Of a stretch of 20,353 bases of DNA, positions 1 to 8,355 are shown piece after piece. Origin of the DNA: Eubacterium sp. Lineage in GTDB: Bacteria; Bacillota_A; Clostridia; Lachnospirales; Lachnospiraceae. The notes beneath the pieces were generated by a model. The model made no database searches. It was not told the DNA's origin and saw only the letters and a list, made by a program, of their open reading frames with translations. The position numbers and the translations under genes are program-made. Positions within the stretch are counted from its first letter, which is position 1, and each line of letters begins with the position of its first letter. The stretch lies in the NCBI GenBank assembly GCA_023663915.1, contig JAMPGN010000052.1:1-20353 (forward strand), written 5' to 3'.

Positions 1-1
1 C

Positions 2-673
2 AGGGATTTCTCATTCTACCGGGCGCCCGGCGCGGATATGATGTTACGTGAGGATGAGGTGCAGATGGAACTGGTGAAGGATACGAAGATCTTTCATTTT
101 GGTACGCTGTCTATGACCCATGAGGAAGTGCGCAACGCCACGAAAAAGGCGATCGCGGCGGCAAAAGAGGCGGGAGCGGTGATTTCTTTTGACCCGAACC
201 TGCGAGAGCCTTTATGGAAATCGTTGGACGACGCGAAAGAACAGGTTGCCTACGGACTTTCACAGTGTGATGTGCTCAAGATTTCGGATAATGAGATTCA
301 ATGGTTCACCGGCGAGGAGGACTATGATGCCGGGATCGCGAAGCTGAGGCAGCAGTACGACATTCCGCTCATCATGCTTTCCATGGGCAAAGAAGGAAGC
401 CGCGCATATTATAAAGACCTGCGCGTGGAAGTGAAACCGTTTTTGCAGGAGAATACGATCGAGACGACGGGCGCCGGGGATACTTTCGGCGGGTGCTGTC
501 TGCATTTTGTGCTGGAATATGGATTACAGAACATGGATGAAGAGAAGTTGAGGGAAATGCTGACCTTCGCAAATGCGGCGGCTTCCATCATCACGACACG
601 CAAGGGAGCGCTCCGTGTGATGCCGGAGGAGTGGGAAGTGCGGAAATTGATTGGAGAGGTTGGCACAAGATAA
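2..673 (+). CDS. Fructokinase, PfkB carbohydrate kinase family (5' end missing)
   Basis: ATP-dependent sugar kinase that would phosphorylate fructose in the cytoplasm. The reading frame is open to the left edge, so the start codon lies outside the window; the first in-frame ATG at 38 is internal, because the residues before it (RDFSFYRAPGAD) belong to the conserved core of fructokinases. Further family marks are SFDPNLREPLW, typical of bacterial fructokinases, and the PfkB signature 2 region TTGAGDTFGG, whose GAGD aspartate is the catalytic base. About 223 residues are present of the usual ~310-320, so roughly the N-terminal third is lost to the window edge. A clear terminator follows, so the unit ends here. 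Its exact sugar (fructose versus a related ketose) is inferred from the motifs, not proven. Confidence 0.88.
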   Translation, partial: RDFSFYRAPGADMMLREDEVQMELVKDTKIFHFGTLSMTHEEVRNATKKAIAAAKEAGAVISFDPNLREPLWKSLDDAKEQVAYGLSQCDVLKISDNEIQWFTGEEDYDAGIAKLRQQYDIPLIMLSMGKEGSRAYYKDLRVEVKPFLQENTIETTGAGDTFGGCCLHFVLEYGLQNMDEEKLREMLTFANAAASIITTRKGALRVMPEEWEVRKLIGEVGTR

Positions 674-701
674 GCAGTATTTAATAAGGAAGAAATGGAA
701 A

Positions 702-728
702 AAGCAGGTAGCGCTACCTGCTTTTTTT
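702..728 (+). terminator. Rho-independent terminator after the fructokinase gene
   Basis: A perfect inverted repeat (AAGCAGGTAGC/GCTACCTGCTT, 702-723) is followed by a run of seven T at 722-728. The tip would fold as a small GCGC loop. It lies 28 bases past the fructokinase stop and separates that unit from the ABC export operon. Confidence 0.88.
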
Positions 729-807
729 GATTGCGGGAAATTATATAAGAAGGGAAGGCAATACAAGGGGCATAGACTGTCCATGGAAATTTTTGTTTGA
801 TAAATAA

Positions 808-835
808 GAGACAATCTTCGTCTTCTGGATATGAT
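808..835 (+). promoter_or_regulatory. Candidate sigma-A promoter for the Gld-like ABC operon
   Basis: GAGACA at 808-813 (4 of 6 matches to TTGACA) and TATGAT at 830-835 (5 of 6 to TATAAT) are 16 bases apart. Transcription would begin near 842, giving a leader of about 47 bases before the ATPase gene. The -35 is weak, so this is the best candidate in the 674-888 gap rather than a secure call. Apart from this site and the terminator, nothing else was seen in that gap. Confidence 0.42.
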
Positions 836-888
836 AAAATAATAAATAAAATGCAGCATGTACCCCTATAGCAGAAAAGGATGGCAGG

Positions 889-1839
889 GTGATGATAGAA
901 GTAAAGAATTTAAGTAAATATTATGGCAATCATAAGGCAGTGGATAATTTGAATTTCCGGATCGGTGAGGGGGAAATCGTGGGATTTCTGGGACTGAACG
1001 GAGCTGGTAAATCTACGACTATGAATATGCTGACCGGATATCTGGCAGCTTCCGAGGGACAAATTCTGATTGACGGCAAAGATATTCTGGAAGAACCTAA
1101 GGCAGTAAAGAAATCGGTCGGATATCTGCCGGAGATTCCGCCGCTGTATCCGGACATGACAGTCATGGAATACCTTTCTTTTATGTATGAGTTAAAGGGT
1201 GTGAAACTGCCGCGCAAAGAGCATTTGCAGGAGATCTGCAAGTTGGCAGGGATCGAGGAAGTGAGCGGACGGCTGATTGGAAACCTTTCTAAGGGATACA
1301 GGCAGAGGGTTGGAATCGCTTATGCGCTTGTGGGGAATCCGCCGATTCTGATTCTGGACGAGCCGACCGCCGGGTTAGACCCAAAACAGATTATGGATAT
1401 ACGGGAATTGATCATACGCCTTGGCAGGCAGCACACGGTCATGCTGAGCACGCATATTCTATCGGAAGTGCAGGTGGTGTGCAGACGCATTATCGTGATC
1501 CATGCCGGCAAGATCGTTGCCGATGGAAATACGGATACGATAGCGGCGGAGCTGTCCGGCGATAGAGGATTGATTGCAAAGATAGAAGGACCGCGTAGTG
1601 AAGTGGCTGCCACGCTTCGGAACATGGCGGGTGTGCGGAAGGTCAAATGCCGGCAGACGGAGGAGAAGAATGTCTATGAGTACACATTGTCGGCGGAGGA
1701 TGGAATCGATTTACGAAGAAGCCTGTTTGCGCTGCTGGCTGCCCGTTCGTGGCCGCTGCTTGCCTGCCGGAGTGCGGAGTATACGCTAGAAGAGATGTTT
1801 ATGCGGTTGACCGATGTAAGTATGTCAGCGGATAGGTAG
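889..1839 (+). CDS. ABC transporter ATP-binding protein, Gld/NatA-like export type
   Basis: Cytoplasmic ATPase that would power the membrane protein encoded just downstream. All nucleotide-binding motifs are visible: Walker A GLNGAGKST at residues 35-43, signature LSKGYRQRVG at 133-142, Walker B ILILDE at 153-158 followed by the D-loop (AGLDP), and the switch histidine H189 in LSTHILSE. The length (316 residues) and the C-terminal ~90-residue extension fit the CcmA/NatA/GldA class of ABC-2 exporters. The start is GTG 889 or the adjacent ATG 892; AAAAGG at 875-880 is 8 and 11 bases away respectively, so GTG is slightly favoured. The next two genes encode the permease/GldG-like fusion and a DUF4340 protein, a combination typical of Gld-like ABC loci. 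The cargo is unknown. Confidence 0.88.
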   Translation: MMIEVKNLSKYYGNHKAVDNLNFRIGEGEIVGFLGLNGAGKSTTMNMLTGYLAASEGQILIDGKDILEEPKAVKKSVGYLPEIPPLYPDMTVMEYLSFMYELKGVKLPRKEHLQEICKLAGIEEVSGRLIGNLSKGYRQRVGIAYALVGNPPILILDEPTAGLDPKQIMDIRELIIRLGRQHTVMLSTHILSEVQVVCRRIIVIHAGKIVADGNTDTIAAELSGDRGLIAKIEGPRSEVAATLRNMAGVRKVKCRQTEEKNVYEYTLSAEDGIDLRRSLFALLAARSWPLLACRSAEYTLEEMFMRLTDVSMSADR

Positions 1840-1877
1840 TCTCCGTGCCATGCGCTTTGAAAGGAATGATGAATAAT

Positions 1878-4028
1878 ATGAAAGCAATTTATAAGAAGGA
1901 AATGCGCTCCTTTTTCTACGCGCCCGCAGGCTATGTGTGCGTGGCAGCGATTGTCGCGCTGTATGGTTTCTTTTATTATCAGGTTATGATGACGGGTTCT
2001 AGCGCTTATGTGACGGCGGTGAATTCCATGCTGTTTTCGTTTGGAATGATGCTGATTCCTATCCTGACGATGCGGAGTATGGCGGAGGAGAAGAAGAACC
2101 GCACGGACCAGGCGCTTCTGACTGCCCCGGTGGAAGGTGCGTCGATCGTCATCGGTAAGTTTCTGGCATGCTTTAGTGTTTTCACCTTTGCTTCCCTGCT
2201 AGGGTTGCTTCCTGCCGTGGCGATGAGTACCTTTGCGACACCGCCATGGGGATTGATTGCAGGGAATTTTGTAGGAACACTCTGTTATGGTGCGGCAATG
2301 ACTGCGATCGGGGTTTTTCTCTCAAGCCTTACGGCGAATCAGATGATTGCGGCGGTCTCCACTTTTGCGGCAGCCATGTTTCTGATGTACATGGATGCTG
2401 TCGCTACGGCAGTTTCTATTGACTTGCTGGCTGAATTAGTTCGTGCGGTATCTTTCTATGCCCGCTATGCGGAATTGACAAGAGGAATGTTCTCGATTCC
2501 AAGTATTGTCTATTTTGTCGGTGTTACGGTATTCTTCTTATATCTGACCATGGTTAGGATGGAGAGCACAAGGAATGGACAGTGGCGTTGGAAGAGTATC
2601 TATGCGGGAAAAGCGGCGTTAGTGCTTGCGATTGTGATCGTCTGCAATGTATTTGCAGGGGTGCTTGTGGAGCGATTTCCGTCTTTGAATGCGGATATGA
2701 CTGCGCAGAAACTTAATTCCATGTCTGATGAGGTAAAAGAGGCGGTGAAAGGCATCGGGCAGGAGGTTACGGTCTATCTCATGGCAGAGGAAAGCGCCGT
2801 GCGGCAGGATGAACTTTTTGCAGGGTATGGCATCCAGTACAGCCAGGTCGCGAACCTGTTGGATCGGATGCAAGAATTGAATCCGGATATTCATGTAGAA
2901 TTTAAGAGTCCAAGTAAGAATCCTGCTTTTGTGAACAGTTATGCACAGGATCAGCTCACGGAGGGAGATGTGCTGATGGTATCTTCCCTGCGGCACAGGG
3001 TTCTTGGCGTTGGCGATCTGTTTATCCAGCAGCAGAATGTGGCAACAGGAGCCTATGAGTTCTATTCCCAGGCGGACAGTGCCTTGGCGAATGGCCTGGC
3101 ATATGTGTGCATGGAGGAGGTTCCACTCATCACAGTAGCGACAGGGCATGGGGAGATGCTTGAGACTTCCGTGCGTGCAGCGTTTGATTCCGTGGTGAGG
3201 GAAAATGCCTTCGAGGTGGAAGAAATTCAATTTATGACGCAGGAGATTCCGGAGGATACTTCCATACTTTTCCTTCCTACGCCGACGACAGACTATACGG
3301 AGGAAGAAATCGAGAAGATCAAGAAATTCCTTGCGGATGATACGGACGCAAAACCTCATACGGTGTTGTTTGCAGCTTATCCGGCGCAGGGCGGAATAGA
3401 CAGATTGCGAGCATTCCTTGAGGAGTGGGGCGTCCGTGTGGAGGGAGGGACGGTATTTGAGACGGATGATTCCAGAATGTTTTTGACGTCTCCGAATACG
3501 ATCTTTGTGAAGAACAGTGATACACTTCTTGCAGACGGAGACTATAGTTATCTTCTGACTCCGGTATCCTGCCCGTTACGCATTCTGTTCGATTCCAACG
3601 ACGGGATCTATGTATTCCCGCTCCTCAGTACGGCGGATACCGCCGTGGTGAGACAGGAAGAAGGAGACCAATCAGAGGAAACAGGAATCAAGACCGTAGC
3701 GACTTATTCTTATCGGGAAGTGCAGGCAGGCGGAAGGAGTACCTACCGGAATCTGATTATGATTGGTTCTTCTATGGCCCTGACTTCTCCTTACATCAAT
3801 TCGGAGAGCTTTGGAAATAAAGAGTGGGTCTGTGACTTGCTTCGGCTGGCGACGAACACGAAATCTAACACGGTGGTCGTTCCCAGACAGACGGCGCTGG
3901 CGGTCATGGATATCACAGCATCCAAGAAGACGATCGATCTGGTTGGGATGGGGATTTTTACGATTACCATACCGCTATGTATTCTTGTGGTGGGTCTGAT
4001 CGTCTACCGGAAGAGGAGGAATTTATAA
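1878..4028 (+). CDS. ABC-2 permease fused to a GldG-like auxiliary domain
   Basis: Membrane component of the export module. Residues 1-230 form an ABC-2/GldF-type permease with about six hydrophobic segments and the conserved cytoplasmic stretch ILTMRSMAEEKKNRTDQ near 62-78. A further membrane segment at about 246-263 leads into a ~420-residue extracytoplasmic region that begins like GldG proteins (VERFPSLNADMTAQKLNSMS), and a last helix near 687-710 ends in a basic tail (RKRRNL). In many bacteria GldF and GldG are separate genes; here they are one polypeptide of 716 residues. The frame is open from GTG 1845, with ATGs at 1866, 1869 and 1878; I chose 1878 because MKAIYKKEMRSFF is the usual beginning of this permease type, though the AAAGGA element ends 12 bases upstream, which is long. 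The substrate is unknown. Confidence 0.84.
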   Translation: MKAIYKKEMRSFFYAPAGYVCVAAIVALYGFFYYQVMMTGSSAYVTAVNSMLFSFGMMLIPILTMRSMAEEKKNRTDQALLTAPVEGASIVIGKFLACFSVFTFASLLGLLPAVAMSTFATPPWGLIAGNFVGTLCYGAAMTAIGVFLSSLTANQMIAAVSTFAAAMFLMYMDAVATAVSIDLLAELVRAVSFYARYAELTRGMFSIPSIVYFVGVTVFFLYLTMVRMESTRNGQWRWKSIYAGKAALVLAIVIVCNVFAGVLVERFPSLNADMTAQKLNSMSDEVKEAVKGIGQEVTVYLMAEESAVRQDELFAGYGIQYSQVANLLDRMQELNPDIHVEFKSPSKNPAFVNSYAQDQLTEGDVLMVSSLRHRVLGVGDLFIQQQNVATGAYEFYSQADSALANGLAYVCMEEVPLITVATGHGEMLETSVRAAFDSVVRENAFEVEEIQFMTQEIPEDTSILFLPTPTTDYTEEEIEKIKKFLADDTDAKPHTVLFAAYPAQGGIDRLRAFLEEWGVRVEGGTVFETDDSRMFLTSPNTIFVKNSDTLLADGDYSYLLTPVSCPLRILFDSNDGIYVFPLLSTADTAVVRQEEGDQSEETGIKTVATYSYREVQAGGRSTYRNLIMIGSSMALTSPYINSESFGNKEWVCDLLRLATNTKSNTVVVPRQTALAVMDITASKKTIDLVGMGIFTITIPLCILVVGLIVYRKRRNL

Positions 4029-5465
4029 TTGCGCAGACAGAAGAGTAAAATGATTATCCTTGCCCTCGTGCTGGTGATCCTCACAGCAGCGGTGCTGTTC
4101 TTAAAAATGCCGGCGCGCAGCGGGCAGGAGGATATGGATATTCAGACGGCGGAAGATAGAACGGACAGGAAGCTTATAGAAGCTGGTTCGGTAACGGAAA
4201 TAGAAGTCGTTACTGCAACAAACGGGGAAGAGAACTATACGGTCAAGGTGCAGGATGGTGTGGGTGCCATTTTGGATTTTCCAGAGGGCAGACTGGATGG
4301 CGCCCAATTGGAAGATGCCTTGGAAAGACTTGCGCAGACGGAAGTGACGGAGGAACTGGGAGAGCAGGAAGATCTTTTGCAGTTTGGTTTAGGGGAAGAT
4401 GCGGCAGCGTTTAAGGTTGTCTGTACAGATGGAACGACACAGGAATTTCGTGTCGGGGATAGGCTGGCTGGCAGGCTGGATGCGCGGTATGTGCTTCTGG
4501 ATGGAAAAGTATGCGTGGCGGAAGGGTTTCCGCAGGAATTGTGTGAAGGGCGAAGGTCATTTTATCAGCTAGAACTGATCGCTGTTGCGCCGAGGATGGA
4601 TGAGAACGGGGAAAACATGGATTGTCTGGAATATCTGCGGCTTAGCGGCAGCCGGTTTGAGGAGGAAATCTATGTCGTATCCGATACCGGGACGAACAGT
4701 GGTTATCGGATGGAAGAGCCGGTGTATGGAGAGGCAATGTTTGCAGACACGGACCCTACGACGCAGAATGTTTCGATCTTAGATAGTCTGGCTTATGTGA
4801 AAGCGGCATCGATGGCATACGAAAATGCGGATGCGGACAGGATGAAAGAATGTGGTCTGGAAGAACCCTACGCCGTGGCAGAGTACAGCCTGAATGGAGA
4901 GGAGCATGGCATCAGGGTAAGCGCCGCCCAGGATGGGATGCGCTATCTGATGGTGGACGAAGATCCGGCAGTCTACCGGGTGGAAGATATCAGGGTGACT
5001 GCATGGGCGGAGGCGAAGGCGTCCGATCTGAGAACATCTTATATCTGGCTTGTGGATGTGGCAAGGCTGGATACACTCGTGCTGACGGGGGAAAACGGTA
5101 GGCGTGAGTACCGGATCGTGGAGAATCCGGAGGATAACGACCAGAGTTTCCGGGTATACTGCGGGGAGAAAGAACTGGATACGCAGGAAATCTGGCTTCC
5201 CTTCTATCAGAAGTTGCTTGGTATGACGATACTAGGTACAGAGGAGCCTTCTGGCTGGGAGGAGGAACCTGCTTATACGGTGACTTATATTTATGAGGAA
5301 CAGGAAGAAGAGGAACCTGTGACCATAGAATTTCATAGAGAGTATGCTAAGGAACGCTACGTGGCTTTATTAAACGGCAGGTTTGCGGGGACGCTCAGGG
5401 CGGATACGGTGGAGGAAGCCATGGAACTGGCGGATAAGGTGAGTGCGGATGGAGAAAGTCGTTGA
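4029..5465 (+). CDS. DUF4340-type membrane-anchored protein
   Basis: The product (478 residues) has a single N-terminal membrane helix at about residues 8-26 and then a long acidic extracytoplasmic region, consistent with the DUF4340 family that regularly follows Gld-like ABC permeases. The domain's repeated strands are suggested by segments such as AEAKASDLRTSYIWLVDVAR and LDTLVLTGENGRREYRIVE. Function is not established for the family; a role as an external partner of the GldG-like domain is inferred from gene order. The start is TTG 4029, immediately after the TAA of the previous gene: AGAGGAGGA at 4012-4020 sits 8 bases upstream and no better start lies nearby. The 3' end overlaps the kinase gene, so all five genes from 889 to 8257 may be co-transcribed. 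Confidence 0.78.
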   Translation: MRRQKSKMIILALVLVILTAAVLFLKMPARSGQEDMDIQTAEDRTDRKLIEAGSVTEIEVVTATNGEENYTVKVQDGVGAILDFPEGRLDGAQLEDALERLAQTEVTEELGEQEDLLQFGLGEDAAAFKVVCTDGTTQEFRVGDRLAGRLDARYVLLDGKVCVAEGFPQELCEGRRSFYQLELIAVAPRMDENGENMDCLEYLRLSGSRFEEEIYVVSDTGTNSGYRMEEPVYGEAMFADTDPTTQNVSILDSLAYVKAASMAYENADADRMKECGLEEPYAVAEYSLNGEEHGIRVSAAQDGMRYLMVDEDPAVYRVEDIRVTAWAEAKASDLRTSYIWLVDVARLDTLVLTGENGRREYRIVENPEDNDQSFRVYCGEKELDTQEIWLPFYQKLLGMTILGTEEPSGWEEEPAYTVTYIYEEQEEEEPVTIEFHREYAKERYVALLNGRFAGTLRADTVEEAMELADKVSADGESR

Positions 5466-7185
5466 AAGAAGGTGGATGAACAGGATACATTCCATGCAGC
5501 AGCGAATGATGATAATCATGGTATTCGGCATTGTCGCATGGTGTATTGTGGTGTTTATGGTATGTAGCTTCTCTTACCGGAGTTCTGAAAAGAACAGGAT
5601 GGAGAACGGGCTGCGCAGTGACATAACCCAACTAACGCAGCAGTTGGATTCGGATTATTATTCCTTGGTCAAAATATCACAGCAGATGTCGGTGGAGGGC
5701 AATATCGGCTCCGCTTTCAGCGCCTATCTGCAAGCGCAGGAGCCATATGATAAGATCGAGTGTTCCAACAATGTGACGACCAGCATCAACACGATGATTT
5801 TTAACTACGATACGGGAGCGCTGGCGAGTTACTTCGGGGAAGATGAAAGCGAACCTTATCCGCTTTTTTCCAATCTTCCGGTACGGTCATACCCGGTGGA
5901 GGAATCTTTCGGACTATTAATCAAGAGCAGTGAGATCGAATTTCATACGTTCCATACATGTCTGAATGCCATTTCGGACAAGATGGTGATTTCTCTGATG
6001 CGCAGGGCGGATTTCGGAAAAGGGAAATACATGATCTACGCAGAGACCCATGCAGGACTGGAAAAAAATCTGGATCTCTTGTCCGTTTCACGCAATGTAA
6101 ATTATACCCTGCTGCAGCTTGATGAAAATAGGCAGATCGTTTTCAGTGGGAATCCGGATTTCGCGGCGGGGGAGTATTTCGAGAGCGAGGAAGACGGCGA
6201 AGAAGATTTCGGGAAAAGCGGAAGCTATTATTATATTATGAAGAAAAGCGATTTTGGCTTTTATAATGTCCTGTTGGCGGATCAGAAGTCGTACTTAAAG
6301 CAGGAGCACTATTGGCTGATCAATATCTGTCTTGTTTTTTGCATTGGTATTATTTCTATTATTCTAGTAATTACTCTGTTCTTCTATCTGATTTACAGAC
6401 CTATCAGGCAGCTCGGACAAGATATGGAGGATGCGGCGCAGGGAAACTTGCAGCCTGTGGAAAGGGTATTCCATATTGATGAGTTCGACCGAATCTTTGA
6501 TCAATTCAACGATATGAAGAATAAAGTATCACGGCTGATGGAAGATATCAGACGGAGCGAGTATGAGAAGCAGCAGCTTGAGATCGAGAAATTATATTAT
6601 CAGATCAATCCACATTTTCTGATGAATGCACTCAATTCCCTGCAGTGGATGGCGGTGGCAAATCACCAGAAAGAGATCGAAGAATATATTTACCAGCTCA
6701 ATTTCATTCTAGGATACAGCCTTGGCAAAATCTATAAGAAATCGACCTTCGAGACGGAACTGAAATCTCTGGATATGTATTTAGAACTGCAGAAAAAAAG
6801 GTATGATTTCAATGTCTGGAAAGATATCCGAATGAACGGATGGATGGAATATCCCTGTGCGAGGCTGATTTTGCAGCCGTTGGCGGAAAATGCCATATGT
6901 CATAACATGGATGCTTTCGGTAATTTGTGGATTACTATGGAATGTGACGGATATACGGCAAGGATCACGATCAAGGACGACGGACAGGGAATCCACTATC
7001 TAAGCGGTGAAGGGGTATTGGCAAAACAGTTAAACAAAGGAATCGGGCTGCGCTATGTGCAGATGAGCCTGCAATCGTTCTATGGGGACCGAGCGAGCTT
7101 AAAGATCACAAGCGAGACGAACCGCGGCACTTGTGTAATCGTGGAGGTTCCGATTGATGTAAATGAGGGGGAGGAGAATGTATAA
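5449..7185 (+). CDS. Sensor histidine kinase, YesM-like
   Basis: Membrane kinase that would sense an extracellular cue and phosphorylate the response regulator encoded next. Order of parts: membrane helix at about residues 20-43, ~245-residue extracytoplasmic sensor region, second helix about 289-316, HAMP-like linker, then a His_kinase (YesM/LytS-type) domain with QINPHFLMNALNSL, whose phospho-acceptor is H389. The ATPase domain follows with N-box QPLAENAICHN (N481), DDGQGI near 509-514 and a glycine-rich lid (KGIGLRYVQM). The frame is open from GTG 5443; ATG 5449 is preferred because AAGGTG at 5436-5441 lies 7 bases upstream. ATG 5476 is possible but its ribosome site is too close. The gene starts inside the end of the DUF4340 gene and ends 8 bases into the regulator gene. 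Confidence 0.88.
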   Translation: MEKVVERRWMNRIHSMQQRMMIIMVFGIVAWCIVVFMVCSFSYRSSEKNRMENGLRSDITQLTQQLDSDYYSLVKISQQMSVEGNIGSAFSAYLQAQEPYDKIECSNNVTTSINTMIFNYDTGALASYFGEDESEPYPLFSNLPVRSYPVEESFGLLIKSSEIEFHTFHTCLNAISDKMVISLMRRADFGKGKYMIYAETHAGLEKNLDLLSVSRNVNYTLLQLDENRQIVFSGNPDFAAGEYFESEEDGEEDFGKSGSYYYIMKKSDFGFYNVLLADQKSYLKQEHYWLINICLVFCIGIISIILVITLFFYLIYRPIRQLGQDMEDAAQGNLQPVERVFHIDEFDRIFDQFNDMKNKVSRLMEDIRRSEYEKQQLEIEKLYYQINPHFLMNALNSLQWMAVANHQKEIEEYIYQLNFILGYSLGKIYKKSTFETELKSLDMYLELQKKRYDFNVWKDIRMNGWMEYPCARLILQPLAENAICHNMDAFGNLWITMECDGYTARITIKDDGQGIHYLSGEGVLAKQLNKGIGLRYVQMSLQSFYGDRASLKITSETNRGTCVIVEVPIDVNEGEENV

Positions 7186-8257
7186 GGTATTGATTGTGGA
7201 TGACGACAAGCTGGCGCGTAAGGGATTGATCTCCATGGTAAAATGGGAGGATTACGGGCTGACAGTCGTAGGGGATGTGGCAAATGGGATGCAGGCGTTA
7301 CAATTTCTGGAAAATAATCCTGTCGATCTGGCGTTTGTGGATCTGTCCATGCCAGTTCTGTCCGGCATGGATTTTATCAAGGAGAGCAGCCACAAATTTC
7401 CGAAAGTCAAATATGTGATCCTGACTTTCCATGAGGATTTCGAGAATGTACAGAACGCACTCCGTCACGGAGTGATCGACTATATCTCGAAACTCCGGCT
7501 TGAAGAGATGGATAATGAAAAAGTTTTTGCAAGGATCGGCAGGCTGATGCGGGAGACTTCGGAGTCCGGACAGTGGGAGAGTCAGAAACTGATTTCGGGG
7601 GTTGACCTGCCCGAAAAGGAGGAGGAAGTATCCCATGAAAAGATCGAAGAACTCCGCTGCCAATGGACGGCAGGACAATGGATATACAATAAGCGGCTTT
7701 TTGACAGTATGTTAGATCATCTGCGAAAGATCAACATTAGTGTTCGACAGACGGAGAGGTTGCTTATGTGGATCTCTCAGGAGTTAGAGAGAACATTCGA
7801 GGTGGTCATGACGGTTCCGTGGCTTGGGGATAAGGAAGAAGGGATCACCTGGCTGGTCTCGGCCAGGGAAAATCTGTGTAAGGAGGCAAGAACCATACGC
7901 GATTATCATAATATGCACATATGTATCCTGCGGGCGGTTCTGTTTATTGAGGATAATATCAGTTCCAAGTTAAGTGCGGAGTATGTGGCGGGCAAAGTCA
8001 ACATGAGCCGGAGTTATTTCTCGACGAATTTCAAGTTGGTGACGGGTGAGACGTTCAATGATTTCCTGAAAGAAGAGAAGATGAGTCAGGCAAAACAGAG
8101 GCTAGAAAAAGAAAATATCAAGACATCCGACTTGGCAGAACAGCTTGGCTATGAAGACCCGAAGTATTTTGCAAGACTTTTTTTCAATGAAATGGGTATG
8201 AATTGTTCGGAATATTCAAAACAATTTTCAACCGCAAAGAAGGAAAAAAAGGAATAG
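7178..8257 (+). CDS. Response regulator with AraC-type DNA-binding domain, YesN-like
   Basis: Cytoplasmic transcription regulator paired with the kinase upstream. The receiver domain shows the acidic cluster D8-D10 (LIVDDD), phospho-acceptor D55 (LAFVDLSMP), T83 (VILTFHED) and K105 (DYISK). The last ~100 residues are an AraC-type double helix-turn-helix: first helix pair around LSAEYVAGKVNMSRSYFSTNF, second around TSDLAEQLGYEDPKYFARLF. At 359 residues it is shorter than many YesN proteins (often ~500), the middle linker being brief. K105 is followed by L where P is usual. ATG 7178 is chosen over ATG 7163 because GGGGGAGG lies directly upstream and the protein then begins MYKVLIVDDD, as in the family. 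Its likely target is the sugar-uptake operon starting at 8356. Confidence 0.88.
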   Translation: MYKVLIVDDDKLARKGLISMVKWEDYGLTVVGDVANGMQALQFLENNPVDLAFVDLSMPVLSGMDFIKESSHKFPKVKYVILTFHEDFENVQNALRHGVIDYISKLRLEEMDNEKVFARIGRLMRETSESGQWESQKLISGVDLPEKEEEVSHEKIEELRCQWTAGQWIYNKRLFDSMLDHLRKINISVRQTERLLMWISQELERTFEVVMTVPWLGDKEEGITWLVSARENLCKEARTIRDYHNMHICILRAVLFIEDNISSKLSAEYVAGKVNMSRSYFSTNFKLVTGETFNDFLKEEKMSQAKQRLEKENIKTSDLAEQLGYEDPKYFARLFFNEMGMNCSEYSKQFSTAKKEKKE

Positions 8258-8272
8258 GGAAAAATGTTTTTG

Positions 8273-8332
8273 TGTATACAGCACAATAAACAGTTGAAAA
8301 AAGACGGAAAAATGTCAATATTGTATATACAA
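8273..8332 (+). promoter_or_regulatory. Paired palindromes in the control region of the sugar-binding gene
   Basis: The 98-base gap between the regulator and the binding-protein gene holds TGTATACA (8273-8280) and TTGTATATACAA (8321-8332), both perfect palindromes, with centres exactly 50 bases apart. TTGAAA at 8294-8299 could be a -35; the best -10 partners (for example TATTGT at 8319-8324, 19 bases away) are poor, as expected if the promoter needs an activator. The second palindrome would overlap the -10 area. Which protein binds is not shown; the adjacent AraC-type regulator is the obvious candidate, although such proteins more often use direct repeats. Confidence 0.4.
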
Positions 8333-8355
8333 CTAAACAAAGGAGGAAAATGCAG

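Noticed and set aside
38..673. Reading the first gene as complete from ATG 38.
   Set aside because: Conserved fructokinase residues (RDFSFYRAPGAD) precede this ATG in frame and reach the window edge, so the gene is simply cut by the window.
2619..3359. A 246-codon open frame on the minus strand inside the permease/GldG gene.
   Set aside because: It runs opposite to a well-supported gene, has no recognisable domain, and its Cys/His/Arg-rich composition is that of an antisense shadow.
8258..8355. A CcpA-type catabolite (cre) site before the sugar-binding gene.
   Set aside because: No stretch fits the cre consensus well enough; only the TGTATA palindromes stand out.
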